This document shows, piece after piece, positions 43,429-56,500 of a stretch of DNA of 64,000 nt; position 1 is the stretch's first letter, and each line of letters starts with the position of its first letter. The DNA is from Paramyrothecium sp. XJ0827 (taxonomy: Eukaryota > Ascomycota > Sordariomycetes > Hypocreales > Stachybotryaceae). Below the pieces are notes generated by a model, which had not been told where the DNA came from, ran no database searches, and worked only from the letters and a program-made list of their open reading frames with translations. The DNA lies in NCBI GenBank assembly GCA_020881915.1, contig JAJFPB010000003.1:4154001-4218000 (forward strand). Direction: 5' to 3'. The position numbers and the translations under genes were made by a program.

Positions 43429-44570
43429 ATGGCCCTACAACGGCGCATGCCCAGAAGCTCCTCAAGCTCAACAAATGTAGAGCCACAGCCAGCCCAAGCA
43501 CGCCGTGACGCGAATGCACCTCACGCACCCGACACGCCCTCAACAGCGGACAAGCAAAATGCAACGGCGCGAAATGATTCATCGGCCTTCATGGCGCGCT
43601 TGCTCCGGATCCACGAGCTTCCTTACTGGTATCAGCACAATCCCTACATCCTCGGAGGCTACCGACCAGTCTTTGGCTCCGTCTTCGACTGCTTCCGCAG
43701 CTTGCGCCATATCCACAATGAATCGGTCAACATCTATTCCCACCTTGTACCGGCTCTCGTGGCTTTGATCGGCAACTACGGGCTCGCCAAGCACTTCTCA
43801 ACACATTTCCCTCTTGCTTCGTGGGCTGATCAGCTGGTGTTCCATTTGTATTTGACGACGTCTACGGTTTGCTTTGGGGTCTCGGCAGCTTACCACACCC
43901 TGCAATGCCATTCAGAATTCTATCACTCCCTGTGGGTTCGACTCGATTACTTCTCCATCGTCCTACAAATACTAGGATCATTCATCTCCGGGCTCTACAT
44001 CAGCTTCTATTGTGAACCTGTTCTTCAGAAGACCTATTGGTCCATGGTAGGTCCCCCCTGAGATTAATGCTAGATTTTCGTCTGACTATCTGGTTGCCGC
44101 GTAGATTAGCAGCCTTGGCTTTTTAACATGCTTCATTGTGTTAAACCCTTGGCTGCAGGATACTAAATGGCGGTTACTGCGCCTATTCTCCTTCATTGCT
44201 ACCGGCCTCTCGGCATTCGCACCAATCGTGCATGCCATCACTCTTTTCCCATATGATCAGCTTGAGAAACAGTCTGGCTTGCGCTATTACTACGCCGAGG
44301 GAGTTCTCATTCTTCTGGGCTGTGTCTTTTTCGGGGTAAGAGGCTATTTCCGGTTCTCATGGGCTTCTCCTTGACCCTGGGTATCAGTCTACACGGTGTG
44401 CTAACTCTTTGTAGACTAATTTCCCTGAAGCCTGGAAGCCTGGAAATTTTGATATCTGGGGTTCTTCACATCAATGGTTTCATATCCTAGTAGTTCTTGG
44501 TGCCCTTACACATTTGTATGGGATCTTGACTGCTTTCGAATGGAACTACCACAACCCACGATGCCAGTAA
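43429..44570 (+). CDS. PAQR / Izh-type membrane receptor (haemolysin-III related)
   Basis: Three exons (43429-44046, 44105-44335, 44415-44570) give 334 aa; MPRSSSS at 43447 is an alternative start. After a polar, Ser/Pro/Ala-rich N-terminus (about 60 residues) comes ELPYWYQHNPYILGGYRP, then HIHNESVNIYSHL, the first metal-site motif with the E-x-x-N-x-x-x-H signature. SAAYHTLQCHSEFYHSLWVRLDY holds a further conserved histidine and aspartate, and the C-terminal SHQWFHILVVLGALTHL gives the two last histidines. Seven hydrophobic helices fit. Fungal Izh proteins bind zinc and affect sterol/lipid and zinc homeostasis; fusion-related ceramidase activity is known in animal relatives. All metal ligands are present. 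High confidence for family. Confidence 0.94.
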
Positions 44571-44768
44571 CGGTAGCGATTTGAGCACTGCATCGACATA
44601 CATAACTCCTCACCGTCCGTACTAGGTTTTCCCACATGACTGATATCATAGCCCGAGGCTGCTCAGGGGGCTTGTCACATTCTTGCCCCCAGTGAAAACC
44701 AACAGATCCATACAATTTCCATGCCAAACAGAGGACTCTGTCCACTTGATCCATCGTGCAAGCAATCT

Positions 44769-46556
44769 TCATAGCGACTGCTTGATCAGATCTCCCAAAC
44801 TCGGATCAACACGTGAAAAATAATCTGTTCATTTGTTAGCAAATGAACGAGTACAGAATGTAACGTGACTGACCTATGACTTGCTGTTGAAGCTTGCTGG
44901 GGATGTCTTTCAGGGTGGGTGTGATGTTGTGAAGGAACTGAGCTTGTCCATTTTGCTCACGACAAATGATGCTCCACAGTTCACGAGCCTGAATGAAGTC
45001 CTTCTCCGAGACCGTTGTACCGAAAGTGACCACCTTTCCATTCCAATCTTCGTGCGTTGGCGCACGGATTCTCTTACCAAAAGTCATGGGCCTGAGCTCA
45101 GAAAATACATAGTCCGGGTCGCCGCCATAATTTCCATTCATCGTCCCAGGACCATCTCTCACGTATGGCGAGTAGACCTCGTTGTGCGGCTTATTGGGTG
45201 GAAGCTGGAAGTAGTTGGGACCGACCCGATAGCGGTGAGCATCTGGGTAGCTGAACATTCTGGCTTGTAGAACTGCATTCATATTAGTGAATATGTGCTA
45301 GGCGATGAGATGTTGGAAACACAGACCTGGATCTGCTGAAGGTCCAATGCCCGGTACCATGTTGGACGGAGAGAAGCATGCCTGTTCTATGTCTTGAAAG
45401 TAGTTATCGGGCTAACAAGGTCAGTCTAGATACGTGCGTAGCTTTTAATCGAGCTCACATTTTTGGTAAGTGTCATCCGACCGATCAGTCGCAGTGGAAA
45501 CTTCTCATGTGGCCAAGTGTAGGTGCAGTCGAAGATGTCAATAGGTGCTGTCTTCGCTTGTTCGGGCGTCGCGACTTGAACGTAAACCAGCCACTTGGGA
45601 AAGTCGCCTTTATCGATGGAATTGAACAAGTCTTTGACGTGGTAATCCGGCTGTGTTCCTGCTAGGTGGAGCGCCGTATCAGCATCCATGGTCTTGATGC
45701 CGTCCTCAGGTCTGAAATGCCACTTGACATACACGTATGACCCGTCCTAGGGATGTTAGATTGGATTCTCATCCTATCTTGGATACTTACAGCCTTATTC
45801 AACGTGTAAGTGTGGACACCGAACCCGTTGATGTTTCGTAAGGAGGCTGGAATACCACGTTGGCCGAACAAGTGCATCAAGGCATGAACTCCCTCAGGGT
45901 TGTTGAGGTGGAAATCCCAAAACATCGTGTTATCAGGTACGTTGGTCCTTGGATGTCGCTTATGACTCCTGTTCATGGACGGAAACTTGATTGGATCCCG
46001 GATGAAAAAGACAGGAAGGTCGTTGAATACAAAGTCTTGCACGCCTTCATTGGTGTAGAACTTTGTCGCCCAGCCACGGACGTCACGCACAGTGTCGCTT
46101 GAGCCTTTCTCGCCTCCAACAGTAGAGATGCGTGTCAGTAGCTTCGTCTTCTTACCAACCCCAGTGAGGAAATCGGCATCAGTAAGATCTGAGATGTCTT
46201 CTAGCACCTCGAATTCTCCAAAGGCTCCGGCAGCCTTCGCGTGGACACTCCTAAGCACGAATGGTGTTAATTGAACGACCGCAAATAAACAGAGGAATGT
46301 GTTGAGGCTTGATTACCTTTCAGGGATGCGTTCACGAGCAAAATGTGCCAGGACTTCTACTAACTGAACGTCGGCGAGTACGACTAAGCCTCCATTGCTA
46401 TCTCCATAGCGGATCACTCGAGCGGTTCCGGGATTGTCGCTCGGTTGCCCTGGACATGAGTTAGCTTGGATTTTGAGGACCCTTGGCTGCAATGCACTGA
46501 CCGTTAGCAAGAGTGTACAACGGCGCATCTGCACCGGGGCGAGAAGGAAGAGCCAT
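44769..46556 (-). CDS. Catalase (monofunctional haem catalase, small subunit)
   Basis: Seven exons (46556-46502, 46449-46317, 46250-45791, 45746-45459, 45411-45327, 45272-44874, 44824-44769) give 491 aa. The active-site His is in [14 protein letters not shown] (residue 66, split by intron 2). [20 protein letters not shown] and the [10 protein letters not shown] block follow. The proximal haem tyrosine is in [21 protein letters not shown] (residue 349). The final 18-codon exon ([17 protein letters not shown]) is easily missed but is clearly the family C-terminus. No signal peptide; the tripeptide QSL is only a weak match to a peroxisomal PTS1. It converts H2O2 to water and oxygen. All catalytic residues are present; high confidence. 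Confidence 0.95.
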
Positions 46557-47661
46557 GATCGTGAGACACTTGACGCCGGTGATGATAAATCGGGGACGCT
46601 CCGACAGACACTTCTTGGTCAGATCCACATGAAGGCCTTATGCCGGCATTTATACTTGTCTCCTGATCTAGTACTGTGTGATAAAAACGAACCTTGGCGC
46701 CTGCGATATCGAACTCAAATCATTTCAGGTCTTCACTGGTGGTGCACAAATCCTGGTTGTGCGTACGGTATCACTGCATAAGCTTCAGCTAGTGAGACGG
46801 TTTGGATAGATCCGTTTGATCCGTCTGAATATGACTGGCTGCGTAACCAATGCTACACTAACACGAAGATCAAACTCCAGGTTAAATACGCCAAGGTTTG
46901 GCCCGTTCCCCTCGTCCAAAATCCGTAGGTCTTGTTCATACTTGCCAATAACGAAACCGCAGTGATGAGGAAAGAGACTAGTAGTATTCGTGGCGATCGT
47001 AGGATCAGCTTTTTTCGCTCCAACCCTGAATGGCTCATACTAGTTTCTCAGCAAAGCACAGTACTCGGCGGAGAGTATGGTGCGCAACATAACAGCCTTG
47101 GTTTGGGTTCTTGTAAAGGCGGCCAGATGCCTCCTCACCCATGATCTGGCGGGGTAGACTGGTGCGTCCATTCATCGAACTCAATTCAATATCGTAGATT
47201 TGGAGAAGCCAGCCTCCCTGCCATATGTGGTTTAGCAAGCGTAGTTTGGTTTGGGCTATTGCAGGGATTTACTCACGTGCTGTATTACACACGACTTGCT
47301 GTTTATTAAGGCATCGTACACATATCCTTTTCTCCGTGTGCTTGGGTGTGATACTTGCTTTTATACCACATTCTTCTGTTCCTGGTATATGATGGGTGAC
47401 TCTGGGTTCGTTGTGAGAGCCTGGGAATAGCCATAAGTCCTATTACAATTCGATCTGAGCTAACCGATCTCATGTGAACAAGAACGTGACTGGGTAGATT
47501 GGAAAAAGAGATCGCGTTCCTACCCAAAAACAGCACGCAAAAATGATGGACAAAAATCCCGAAGCTGGTTATGCATAGCATTCTCACTTTAATAAATATA
47601 TTGTGTTGAACAATATCAATAAGAAACCACGAAGAATCTAATTTTCTCCAAGCTGGAAGAG
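46557..47661. other. Spacer (about 1.1 kb), nothing recognised
   Basis: Promoter side of the catalase gene. Short frames on both strands only. Confidence 0.5.
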
Positions 47662-48430
47662 TTAGCTCTGCATCCTCCTAAACTCTGTTGTCTCGGCAGA
47701 GACACACTTCTTCTTGTGCCTGTCAAAATTGGATTTCTTTGATGTTATTGTCCTCTTGCAATTGTCACAGGTCCTCCCGACTCGATGTATTAGAGAGACG
47801 TGAACTTCCAAGTGCTTCTTCATATCGGACGCCTCTGCTGTCCGAAATTTTGGACAAAACTTGCAAAGATACGGTCTGGTATGTTGGTGCACGTGTCTCC
47901 TATCATAGCATGGTTAGCACAATAAGATCAAGTTGATGACGTTCGTTCCGAGATCTATAGCACAAATCCAGACAAAAGGGAGTTACTTACTTGGCACGCT
48001 GGAAGTCAGGAAAAGCTTTCGAACAAAGTTTCGTGGAATCTTTCAACGAGTCCGCCACACAAACATAAGATCCATTGAAGAACACAAGAAAATTCTCTTC
48101 TTTCTCAACCGAGAGCCTTATAACATTCTTGAGGTTCACATTTTCTGAGTAGGGTGAAACCAGAGGTATATGAGGTGCGGTATCGATTCTCACAGGCAAA
48201 GGAGCGGGCGTGCTATCTGACTCCATATGGTAACTCAAGTTAGGCGGACTTCTCTATGAAGAAGACCTGACCTCCTGAATTCCATCTGTGTACTTGGCAA
48301 GCTCAATGCTTTGAGATTCTGAACTGTCGTCAAAGCAGAAAGGTGGGTTGACCTCTTCGGCTTGGTGGAAAGGAGCATTGATTGAAAAGAAATCATCGTT
48401 CTCAAGCTCTGTGGTCATGCTGTAACACAT
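47662..48430 (-). CDS. Small C2H2/C2HC zinc-finger protein, putative regulator
   Basis: Three exons (48430-48294, 48233-47991, 47899-47662; introns 60 and 91 nt, both with CTAAC branch sites) give 205 aa from the first in-frame ATG. The same frame remains open to about 48600 without an ATG, so an extra 5' exon is likely. The N-terminus is acidic and Ser-rich (ELENDDFF, CFDDSSESQSIE), like an activation region. The C-terminus carries two fingers: C-x2-C-x13-H-x3-H in YLCKFCPKF...HLEVH and C-x2-C-x13-H-x3-C in TCDNCKRT...HKKKC, preceded by RHVHQHTRPY, which may be the end of another finger's linker. DNA binding is likely, but there is no named family. Weakest point: the true start. Confidence 0.68.
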
Positions 48431-49706
48431 ATCTAATGTGTGATAGTCGTTTTCAACCCCTGTGATTGATGTCTCCTCGGGACTAATTCCAATCGGGTTC
48501 TGGTACAAAGATACTGAATAATGCTCATTGTCCCTGCTGTATGGGTGTCTCTGGTCTTGAAAGCCTACATCAACGACTTCTCCATGTTAGTTTACTACTC
48601 GAGGGACGATAGAAGATGGAACAAAACCCCGAGTCATACAGGCTTCATTACAAACCGCTTCCTCGGGCCAATTGGTCATTCTGTCAATGGCAAACAAAAC
48701 AACTGAAAGGTGTTGAATGTATTCATAGACTTGTATCAATCGATATTTATTGGTTGATTTTCGCTGCTGGAGTAATGCAACGATGAAGAAGAAGGTGGAA
48801 GAACCAAAAGCGATTAATGGGATTCAAATACTTTTTTGGTTTGGGCACCTTATCATTCCAGGTTCAAACGAACGAATGTCCAGGCGATCAACCTGTATGT
48901 GGGCTGGCTGAATAGCAACGGAGATGAATGCTGCTCAACCTCGGAAATAACAGCTCCTTGATTGAGTAGTTTTGCGGCTTTGGGGACTTAATGCCGGAGC
49001 CCGAAAGAGGCGTCGCTGCATGAGGCCGTTGAGGCTGCAGCTGCAGGAGCTCGAGCACGATTGAAACGGCAAGGCGACCAATGAAAGTATGCCTTGCTGC
49101 ATCTCCAATGCTTTACGCAGAGTCTCATTGATGCCCAAGCGCAACCTCTTCAATAGTTTATCTCATTCTTATTTGTTAGCTGCGCTTGCAGCCTCACAAA
49201 GGCCTCTCGATCCGATTCTTTCATGTTCGATGCTCCTGCATGTTGCGAACAAGCATGTTGGCGCTTGCATGAAGTCGCAATCTTACCGTCAAGTGTGCGT
49301 CCCGCGATTTCTGGGCGGTCTGCCAAGTTTCCTTGAGCTTCATGACAATTCGATCGCGGGCTAGGCAGGAAACAAGGCGACCATGACTGGTCATCTTTTC
49401 CCTTGTCCCTCTGTAGGCAACGGCCGCAATACTTCGAGATATGGCATGAAATGCAACCTTTCTGCCTCGCCACGCACTGCGCGCTCGGCCTCCCGCTCTG
49501 AGCGGGACAATTGACTGCCCGGCAGATATCAAGCAAGACCATCGAGCTGTGATATACTTGTCTGTGGAAACCTGAAGCTTTGAAAACTTATAAAGCCCTT
49601 GCGCCCTTCGGTAGAAGCTGGACCTAAATCTCAACACACTCTTCATCATCTCAATCGTGTCTTTCCTCACAATAAACCTCATCTTGCAAATACCATTCTG
49701 ACAACC
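48431..49706. other. Divergent spacer (about 1.3 kb) between zinc-finger and deaminase genes
   Basis: The left part may include a missing first exon of the zinc-finger gene (open frame to about 48600). Overlapping frames at 49150-49680 lack motifs. Confidence 0.45.
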
Positions 49707-51416
49707 ATGCCTTCAGCAATGAGCTCCCTGTCTTCGGCAATGAGCTCCGTGTCTTTGACGAACGATGAATTGGAGACCGACAAAAGGCTTTTCTACTTGT
49801 GCTCCACACTCATCGCAGTGAATGAAAGCTGCAGAAACCTGCATGGCATCAGATACGCCTCTGGGGATCCTCAAAACGAGACCGACTTCACTACGTACGA
49901 GGGTCCTCTCGGTAGACTTGCTTTGGTCTGTGATAGTAAGAAGGGCGGTGATACAATCACTGCATTGGTCGCTCTCAAGTCAGCTCTAGGTCCAGCATAT
50001 TACTTTGTGTCCAACAATCGCAAGCAGAAGGCGCTCGAAGATACCAAGGCTTTCTTGTCCGGCCTCCTTGACCTCGTAGGCAAGAGTTCTGATGCTCTCT
50101 CCGAAAAGGCACTGCAGAAGCAGGTTCTATGGCGCATTCTTGAGTTCAACCATTCAAGGATCGAGTTCTACCTCAAATGCATCATCGGGTCGAGCGAGGC
50201 TTGTATTGAACAGTACCACACTGAACAGCTTTCGAGTATGTCCCCCATTCCTTCAACTGGTTTGAGAGACCACAGACGTGCGAACCTGACGGTTACAGAA
50301 CCCAAACTGCTCCAAAAGTTGACGGAAATCTCTGACAAGGCGAAACTCCCTTGCGAGATGGCGACATTAGGAAACACAAGAGACAAATGTGAGATTTGAC
50401 CTCCATTATGACAATTATGCCCAAGCCAGGCAATTGCTAATAGAATCGTCGTTGAAGATTTAAAGGACTGCGAATCTCTCATCAAAGCTTTGCATTTTGC
50501 GAACCAGACTGGCCTTCGCAGTGAACTTAACGAACAAGCTAGGAGCGACGATCCCGATCTTGCGCTGCCGTGGTGCGAGCTGCGACATGCGATTAGTCGC
50601 CTGTATGCATATCGTTCTGCTGCTGAGGATATCATCAAGGCTTCGCGAAAATGGCCTGCTTTGTTCAACGGCTTTAGTGTCAATTATCTTCCCTCGGCCG
50701 GTGGTGTAAAACTCCCCTTGCCAAGACCGGTGCCTTCATCTTTACAAACCCTCGAAATTGCTTTCCCAGACGTGGATCTGCACGCATATCAAGGCCATCT
50801 TACCGTACTGCGTCAAGTTGGGTTGGACAAAAAAATCCAAGAGGAATTGAAGCAGAAGTCTCTCAAACGCTTGGTGCACTGCGAGGTCAACATGCATGAT
50901 TTTCTCGTTCGGAAGGGTCTGGACGAGCGTTCTGCCTATTGGAATGACTCGATGTTTATCGCAACGAGCAAGCCCCCGTGTCGGCTCTGCCATTACTATT
51001 TCAAGAACATTGAGGGCGAGTTCGAGGTTCAGTCCTCCCACATGAATACCTATTCGAAGTGGCGCCTCCCTGATATATCCGAGGAGTCAGGCTCGGATAT
51101 ATTTGAGATGCAGCAAAAATTGCTAGACGACATGATCGAGGAACTTCAGGCTGATACCTTAAGAATTGTGAGAGAAAGGATTCCAGAGTGGCAGAGGAAC
51201 GATTCCCGGACGGAACGGGCCGGTCCTTCGACAATACCTGACATTATCAACGGGGATCGGGGCAACAGCCGCAACTCGGGGTCGTTTCGTAACGCTCAAA
51301 GCCCGGATGTGAACAATCAATCTTCGAACGGATTGTACTTTGGGTCTCCGACACTCAGCGAAGCAGGTGATTATGGCAATGTTGGTGGCGCTGACAATAT
51401 TGGCCGTGCTAGATGA
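49707..51416 (+). CDS. OTT_1508-like deaminase-domain protein
   Basis: Two exons (49707-50388, 50458-51416; 69-nt intron) give 546 aa. The acceptor at 50457, not the nearer AATAG, keeps frame (T|AT: DKYLKDCE). The first 330 residues are helical with repeats of Ser at the N-terminus (SAMSSLSSAMSSVS). The deaminase core is near the centre: LVHCEVNMHDFLV (His 368 and Glu 370, HxE type) and TSKPPCRLCHYYF (Cys 402 and 405, PCxxC type), the zinc site and proton shuttle of the cytidine-deaminase fold. This layout matches the fungal OTT_1508-like deaminase family, related by fold to bacterial toxin deaminases. The last 100 residues are polar and low-complexity. Substrate unknown; defence, incompatibility or RNA-editing roles are inference. 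Confidence 0.85.
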
Positions 51417-51809
51417 TGGGGGGGTTAATGCTTCCCGAGAAGAGAATCGTATCAATCTTTTGGAACCAGCGAAAGTTTGCTGGGTTCTCCTAGCGGGATG
51501 GCTTTTATTCTGTGGAGGAGGACTTCGTTTAGTTCACTTTGCGTTAGTCGTTTAGTTCACTCATTTTATCCAAATCTATCTCTTGTTTGAATGAACACCA
51601 GGACATGAACGGGTGATTGACTGCGATACCCAGATCTGGCTGAACCCGCACGGGCGTCGGCAAGGGTGGAATTCGAGCCTCGGTTCCGGGGCCGGGGGTG
51701 TGGAACCAGCCGCCCCCCGCATCTCGCCTTACCGCTGTGAATAACTAGAGATGACCCGAACTCTCCATGAGCAAAGTGCATGTTATGCCATTTCCCCCAG
51801 CATTCCGAC
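51417..51809. other. Short spacer between deaminase and thioesterase-like gene
   Basis: About 390 bp holding the deaminase 3' flank and the next promoter. A G-rich run lies at 51415-51424. Nothing else recognised. Confidence 0.5.
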
Positions 51810-52935
51810 ATGACTTCGTCGGATGGCAACGCAGAGGCACTGCCTCTGTTTTCTGAGGCCATCAAGGCGGAACGACTAGACTCAAATACATACAGGGTCG
51901 ACCTCCGGGAGAATTATTGCATTGGTTCTGGTACGGGCTCCATCCATCTACCCGCATCCTCGGCAACTACACAACCCTCGGGCAGTCTGAGCCTTGTTCA
52001 CGACAAGCATGTTGATCTAACCGAAGCTCTCAGTTCCAAATGGCGGTTACACCGCATCCTGCATGCTGTCCGCTGCCAAGGAGTACCTCCTCTCCCGCAG
52101 CCTACCGGGGGACGCCCTCGTCTCGCACTTCGAGTATCCCTCGCGCACCGCAGCCGGGCCCGCCATCATCACCGTCGAGGACGTCAAGCTCGGCAAGCAG
52201 CTCTCCATGCTGCACGTGACGCTCTGGCAAGGCGGCCTGCTCTCGCAAGCGCCGTGGATCACGCCCTCCGTCTCCAAGCGGACCCTGCTCGCCTACACGA
52301 GACACGCGGATCTCCGCAGCTTCGGTACCATCTCCATCCCCACGCCCCTTGAGGATCACCCTCGTCTGCCAGACTTCGCCGCCCTCAAGGCGACTGGGAG
52401 GGACGACAATTGGGCGGAGCCAAGGGTGCCGAAAGCCGCCAATTTCGCCCGCGCGCTGCGCAACTGGCGGCTCTACCTCCCACGCCACGAATCCTTCTCG
52501 CCAGGCGTGCTGGATATGTGGATGCGCTTCACGAGCGGAGAACGCATCACGCAAGGCGCGCTGGCCTACGTCGTCGATTCTTTCCCGTACAAGCTGCACG
52601 GATACCTGGCCACCCCCGGGGTCAAGCTCTGGCAGGCAATGTCGGGAGCTCCGAAGGGACCATTGACTGAAGATCAGGAGGACGAGTCGCGCTCAAGACT
52701 GTGGTTCCCGACGCTCTCGCTGAATCTCGAGGCCAAGATGGCTCTGCCTGATGACGGCGTCGAGTGGTTGTCAATGCGTGTAAGATCAAAGCAGATAAAG
52801 GACGGTCGATTTGACATAGAAGTTCTGGTGAGAGATGTGGAGGGCAATTACGTGGCTTTGGGTCATCAGGTTGCCATGATTGTGAGCATGGATAGAAATA
52901 CACGCCGGCTTCCAGATCCGAAGTCTGCTTTGTAG
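51810..52935 (+). CDS. Acyl-CoA thioesterase-like protein (TesB/hot-dog superfamily)
   Basis: Two exons (51810-51930, 52034-52935) give 340 aa; an in-frame ATG at 51780 would add ten residues. The intron of 103 nt rejoins CIGS|VPNGGYTASCMLSAA, the typical N-terminal hot-dog motif (P(N/Q)GGY). Further family features are LVSHFEYPSRTAAGPA, VTLWQGG, then a second hot-dog half with LDMWMRFTSGERITQGALAYVVDSFP (the usual position of the catalytic Asp/Gln pair) and the C-terminal GHQVAMIV. The double hot-dog layout is that of fungal thioesterase-like superfamily proteins that hydrolyse acyl-CoA. There is no clear PTS1 (ends KSAL). Catalytic substrate range unknown. The second exon is markedly G+C-rich compared with flanks. 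Confidence 0.86.
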
Positions 52936-53519
52936 ATTGATACTTTAGATTAAACAATAAATACCCGTCACAAGATTGCCATGGATGAGATATTTGAAGG
53001 ATTCGTTTGTCTCATTTGCCTTTCATGAGAATTTTACCAGAACATTTACAAATTTTATCGTTAGTACTACCAGAGGAAAAAGCTTTACTGTCTCTGCTTT
53101 TACTTACCAACTGTACATTTGTCACTCCTAGGCACACAATTCAACAGGAATTGGGAAACCAAGAGGCTATTTTATCTCAACTCCATCTAATTTAATGAAA
53201 ACACTCTTGAGTCTTGACACGCAATGAAAGAAAAGGAGAGACAGAGAAAATTATCAACGCAGCGCCCTTCCTCCTATTCCTCAATATGCTTTGTCGTAGC
53301 AACTAATGTCAAAAATAGTCAAAACCCCGGAAATGCTTGCCCATTCTTGTTGGTATTCCTAAATACTCCGTTGCACATGCTTCAATGTTCATACATCAGG
53401 TTCTTCGTAAGTACGGCAGGCGGAGGTGAGCCTGCTGGCTCGGTAGACTGTAAGCTCTACAGGTCCAGGACAATCTAGAGTGCCATTTCACTCGGCTCGC
53501 ATGTGAGCGTTCACATGCT
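52936..53519. other. Convergent spacer before ATG2
   Basis: About 585 bp with both 3' flanks; A+T-leaning. No gene recognised. Confidence 0.5.
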
Positions 53520-56500
53520 TCAATGCTTCTTATATTTCTGCAGCACCATTAGTCATACGTCCAAACGAAAGCATCATAAAATTGCACGAAAGGGGCAGGC
53601 TTACCTCATCTATCCTTCTCCTGTTGTGTGGATCAATGGTATTCGTTGCGCCCATCAGGGTCTGCCCTATCACCTTGGTGACACCGACCGCAGGCCTGAA
53701 AATGATTGTGGGCGCCCTCTTCCAGACAGCCTTTGCTGCCCCAGCTGCCGACTGGCTTTGGATGATTTCTCCTGGAATGGCAATAATGGCGTCCCTGGCC
53801 AGGTTCACATCCCGCGTCAAGGAGCGGTAGCCGCCACGGATGCCTTGAATGACACCTGTCGGCTGGTCGGCGTAGAGGGAGATTTGCTTCTTCTCTTCGG
53901 GGTCCAAGTCATCGTCCTCCCAATTGCCCTCCGGCTGGTGTTGCTCTGTCAGCATACCTTCGGCTCCTTGCAGAGCGTATTGCGTTCCGACCGCGAGCTT
54001 GGCTCCCAACTTGACAATCTCCGTTCCGGTTGTGCGCGCAAAGGCAGCGGCTCCCTTTTGTATGCTGCGGATCACACGGCCGTCCTTCTGGTACTCCTTC
54101 ACCGGGATTTCAATCAGATCCCTAAAACCGCTGCCAATGTTGACCAATGATCGTACAGGGGCAAGGCCTGCAATCACACCGGGCAATTGATTGTTCTTAA
54201 CATCAGGCATCCATATGTCGTTCAAGGTCTTGCCGAGGCGGTCAAATCCAGAGACACCGTAAATTATGACGTGACGCAGGACCATCCTTGACTCCTCGAG
54301 CACGATGAAGTTCATGAACTCCGTTGTGTGTCCGGACCTGAGACCACCGTAGTCCACTCGCTTCGGCTTGAAATCGAGCTTGACAGGCACACTGTTGATC
54401 TCGGCACGCTGAACGAATGGGACGTCGCTTGGCGACGCGTGCACTGGAACCTTATCATCCTTGAATTCGAAGAACCTTGTGATGAAATCCAAGGCATCCT
54501 GGTCAACATGCAACCTCAGGGGAAGGATTGTTGCACGCAGAACGATCTCCGAAGCACCTAGCTCTGGAAGAGGCTTGACGTTAAGAATCTCCAAATGCAC
54601 CATGCTTGTCCCCAGCTCCCGCTCGCCCTGATCCTGATCGTATGTTGCAAATTTCTTCCAAGTGGACGTAGGAACGTGGTCAAAAATATCGAGAGTATGT
54701 ACACGCACGTCAATGCTGCTCATCGTTTCGCCGGCATCTGGAGGGAAGGCAACCATGTCCACATTCACGCCCCGGAGCTCAAATGTGATCTTGTGATGCT
54801 TGCTCCGGTTGAGCCTGAGTCTCTTGGACTTGGGCTGATGAGGACGCGTGGTCCTGTTCGTCGTGGCAGTAATGGCTGTCGTTGCGACGGATTCTGTCTC
54901 GGTAGCATTGTCGTTGAGGCCTTCGTTGATTGCCCGAGCTAGCTCGCCAGGGTCGCGGTTCGCTGGTATGCCGATGTAGATCGAATTGAAGAGAAAGTCG
55001 CCAATTGTTTCTTCGTCTTCAAGCTCCTCTTCGTAAACTTGCTGCCCCCCGAGACGGGACTGTCTCTCGTACGCCTTTGCCTCCACGTCATGAACGGCTT
55101 TATTGATGACGTCGCGAGTATGTATCCAGTCATAGCCATCGAACAGGTTCCAGATGACGTGGACGTCTCTGACCGAGACCCGCAGAGGACTGCGCTTCAC
55201 CAATTTCTCCGGCGCCGCATCGTAGCTGTTCTTGTTCGAGTTCCAGATTTTGGCGGCGCCACTCTTCTCGGATTTACGCCCATAGAAGTCTTCATGAATC
55301 ACGAGGTCGTCGCTGTCCTCCGACACCCTGCTAGAACTTGGGTTGAACCCGGTCAGCAAAACTCCTTCGTTCGTATCTTCCATCAAGGTGCCGTGAGATG
55401 TCACTGAGGCTTTGGTGGCATCGAACAACTCTTCCGCGTCAGCCTGGTTCCCGTAAAACTCGGAGTCGACACGAAGAGAAGTATCGCTACCGTCCTCTGC
55501 AGATGACAAACTTCCGGCCAACTCTTGTGCGCCAGCGAAGTCTTGGTCAAAATCGTATTCTCCTTCGGGTTTGCCAAAGGCCTCAGCAGAGATCGATGCT
55601 AGTAGATCTTCCACCGGCACCACGTTCGTACGGTACTTGTTCTCCTTGCTTGGTGGGGTTGGGGGGGACAGAGCATTTGCCAGTGTGATTAAGGTCTGCA
55701 TAGAATCGGCGCACGTTTCCAAGACCAACAGGTCATCTCTCAGCTCAACCTCGACTTGCTTCTCACCGTCTGCACCGGGTTTGACATCCACCACGGCCTT
55801 GGCAGAAGAGATGTAGCAAATGTCAACATAACCGAGAGAACACATGTCAGCTACTTGGCGGGAAGTGGTTGCCGAGGATCCTCGACGTCCTCGACTGGCT
55901 CCTATTCTATCTGCGGCGGCCTGTTCAACGTCGTCAATCAGAAGAACGGACGCTTTGTTGATGTTCAATGTGGCCTTCGTCTCGACGTCCTCTGGCAGCA
56001 CAACTTCTAAGAGCGCTTCGGTTAAAGCAATGACCAGCTTCGATGGCAGGTTGAGAGGGTTAAGCCCAAGCAGACAATCTTGAAAGCCAATGTTCAAGGT
56101 AGTTGGCTTTTTGGGCTTCGCTTTCTCAGTTGGCGACGATGGTGGCCGAGCCAGAGCCACATGTGCTTGGTCTCCCAGACTCGCCACGGAAGCAGCGAGA
56201 CCCGCCTCAAAATCTTGCGGTGTTGCATCATCTGCCAGGCCAAGTATATCCATGACTGTCGGTACGCGATAGTCGAAAATGAGATCATGGAGTTTTAGTT
56301 TGATGACAGGTTCAATCTCATCACCAATAATCCTCGCCATGATGACAGGGTTTCTGTTCGCATTTTCCACTGCTGATAGGGTTGTGTTACTCACAAGCTC
56401 CTCGGTGTGATTTCGCTTGACTGAAAGCCCATGAAGGGCTATAGCGACAAGCGCAGGCATTGTGATATGCCCAACATTAAGCTTCCGAGCTTCGACCCCC

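Noticed and set aside
52102..52599. 165-codon minus-strand frame inside the thioesterase-like gene
   Set aside because: Shadow of a G+C-rich coding exon; the plus strand carries the family motifs.
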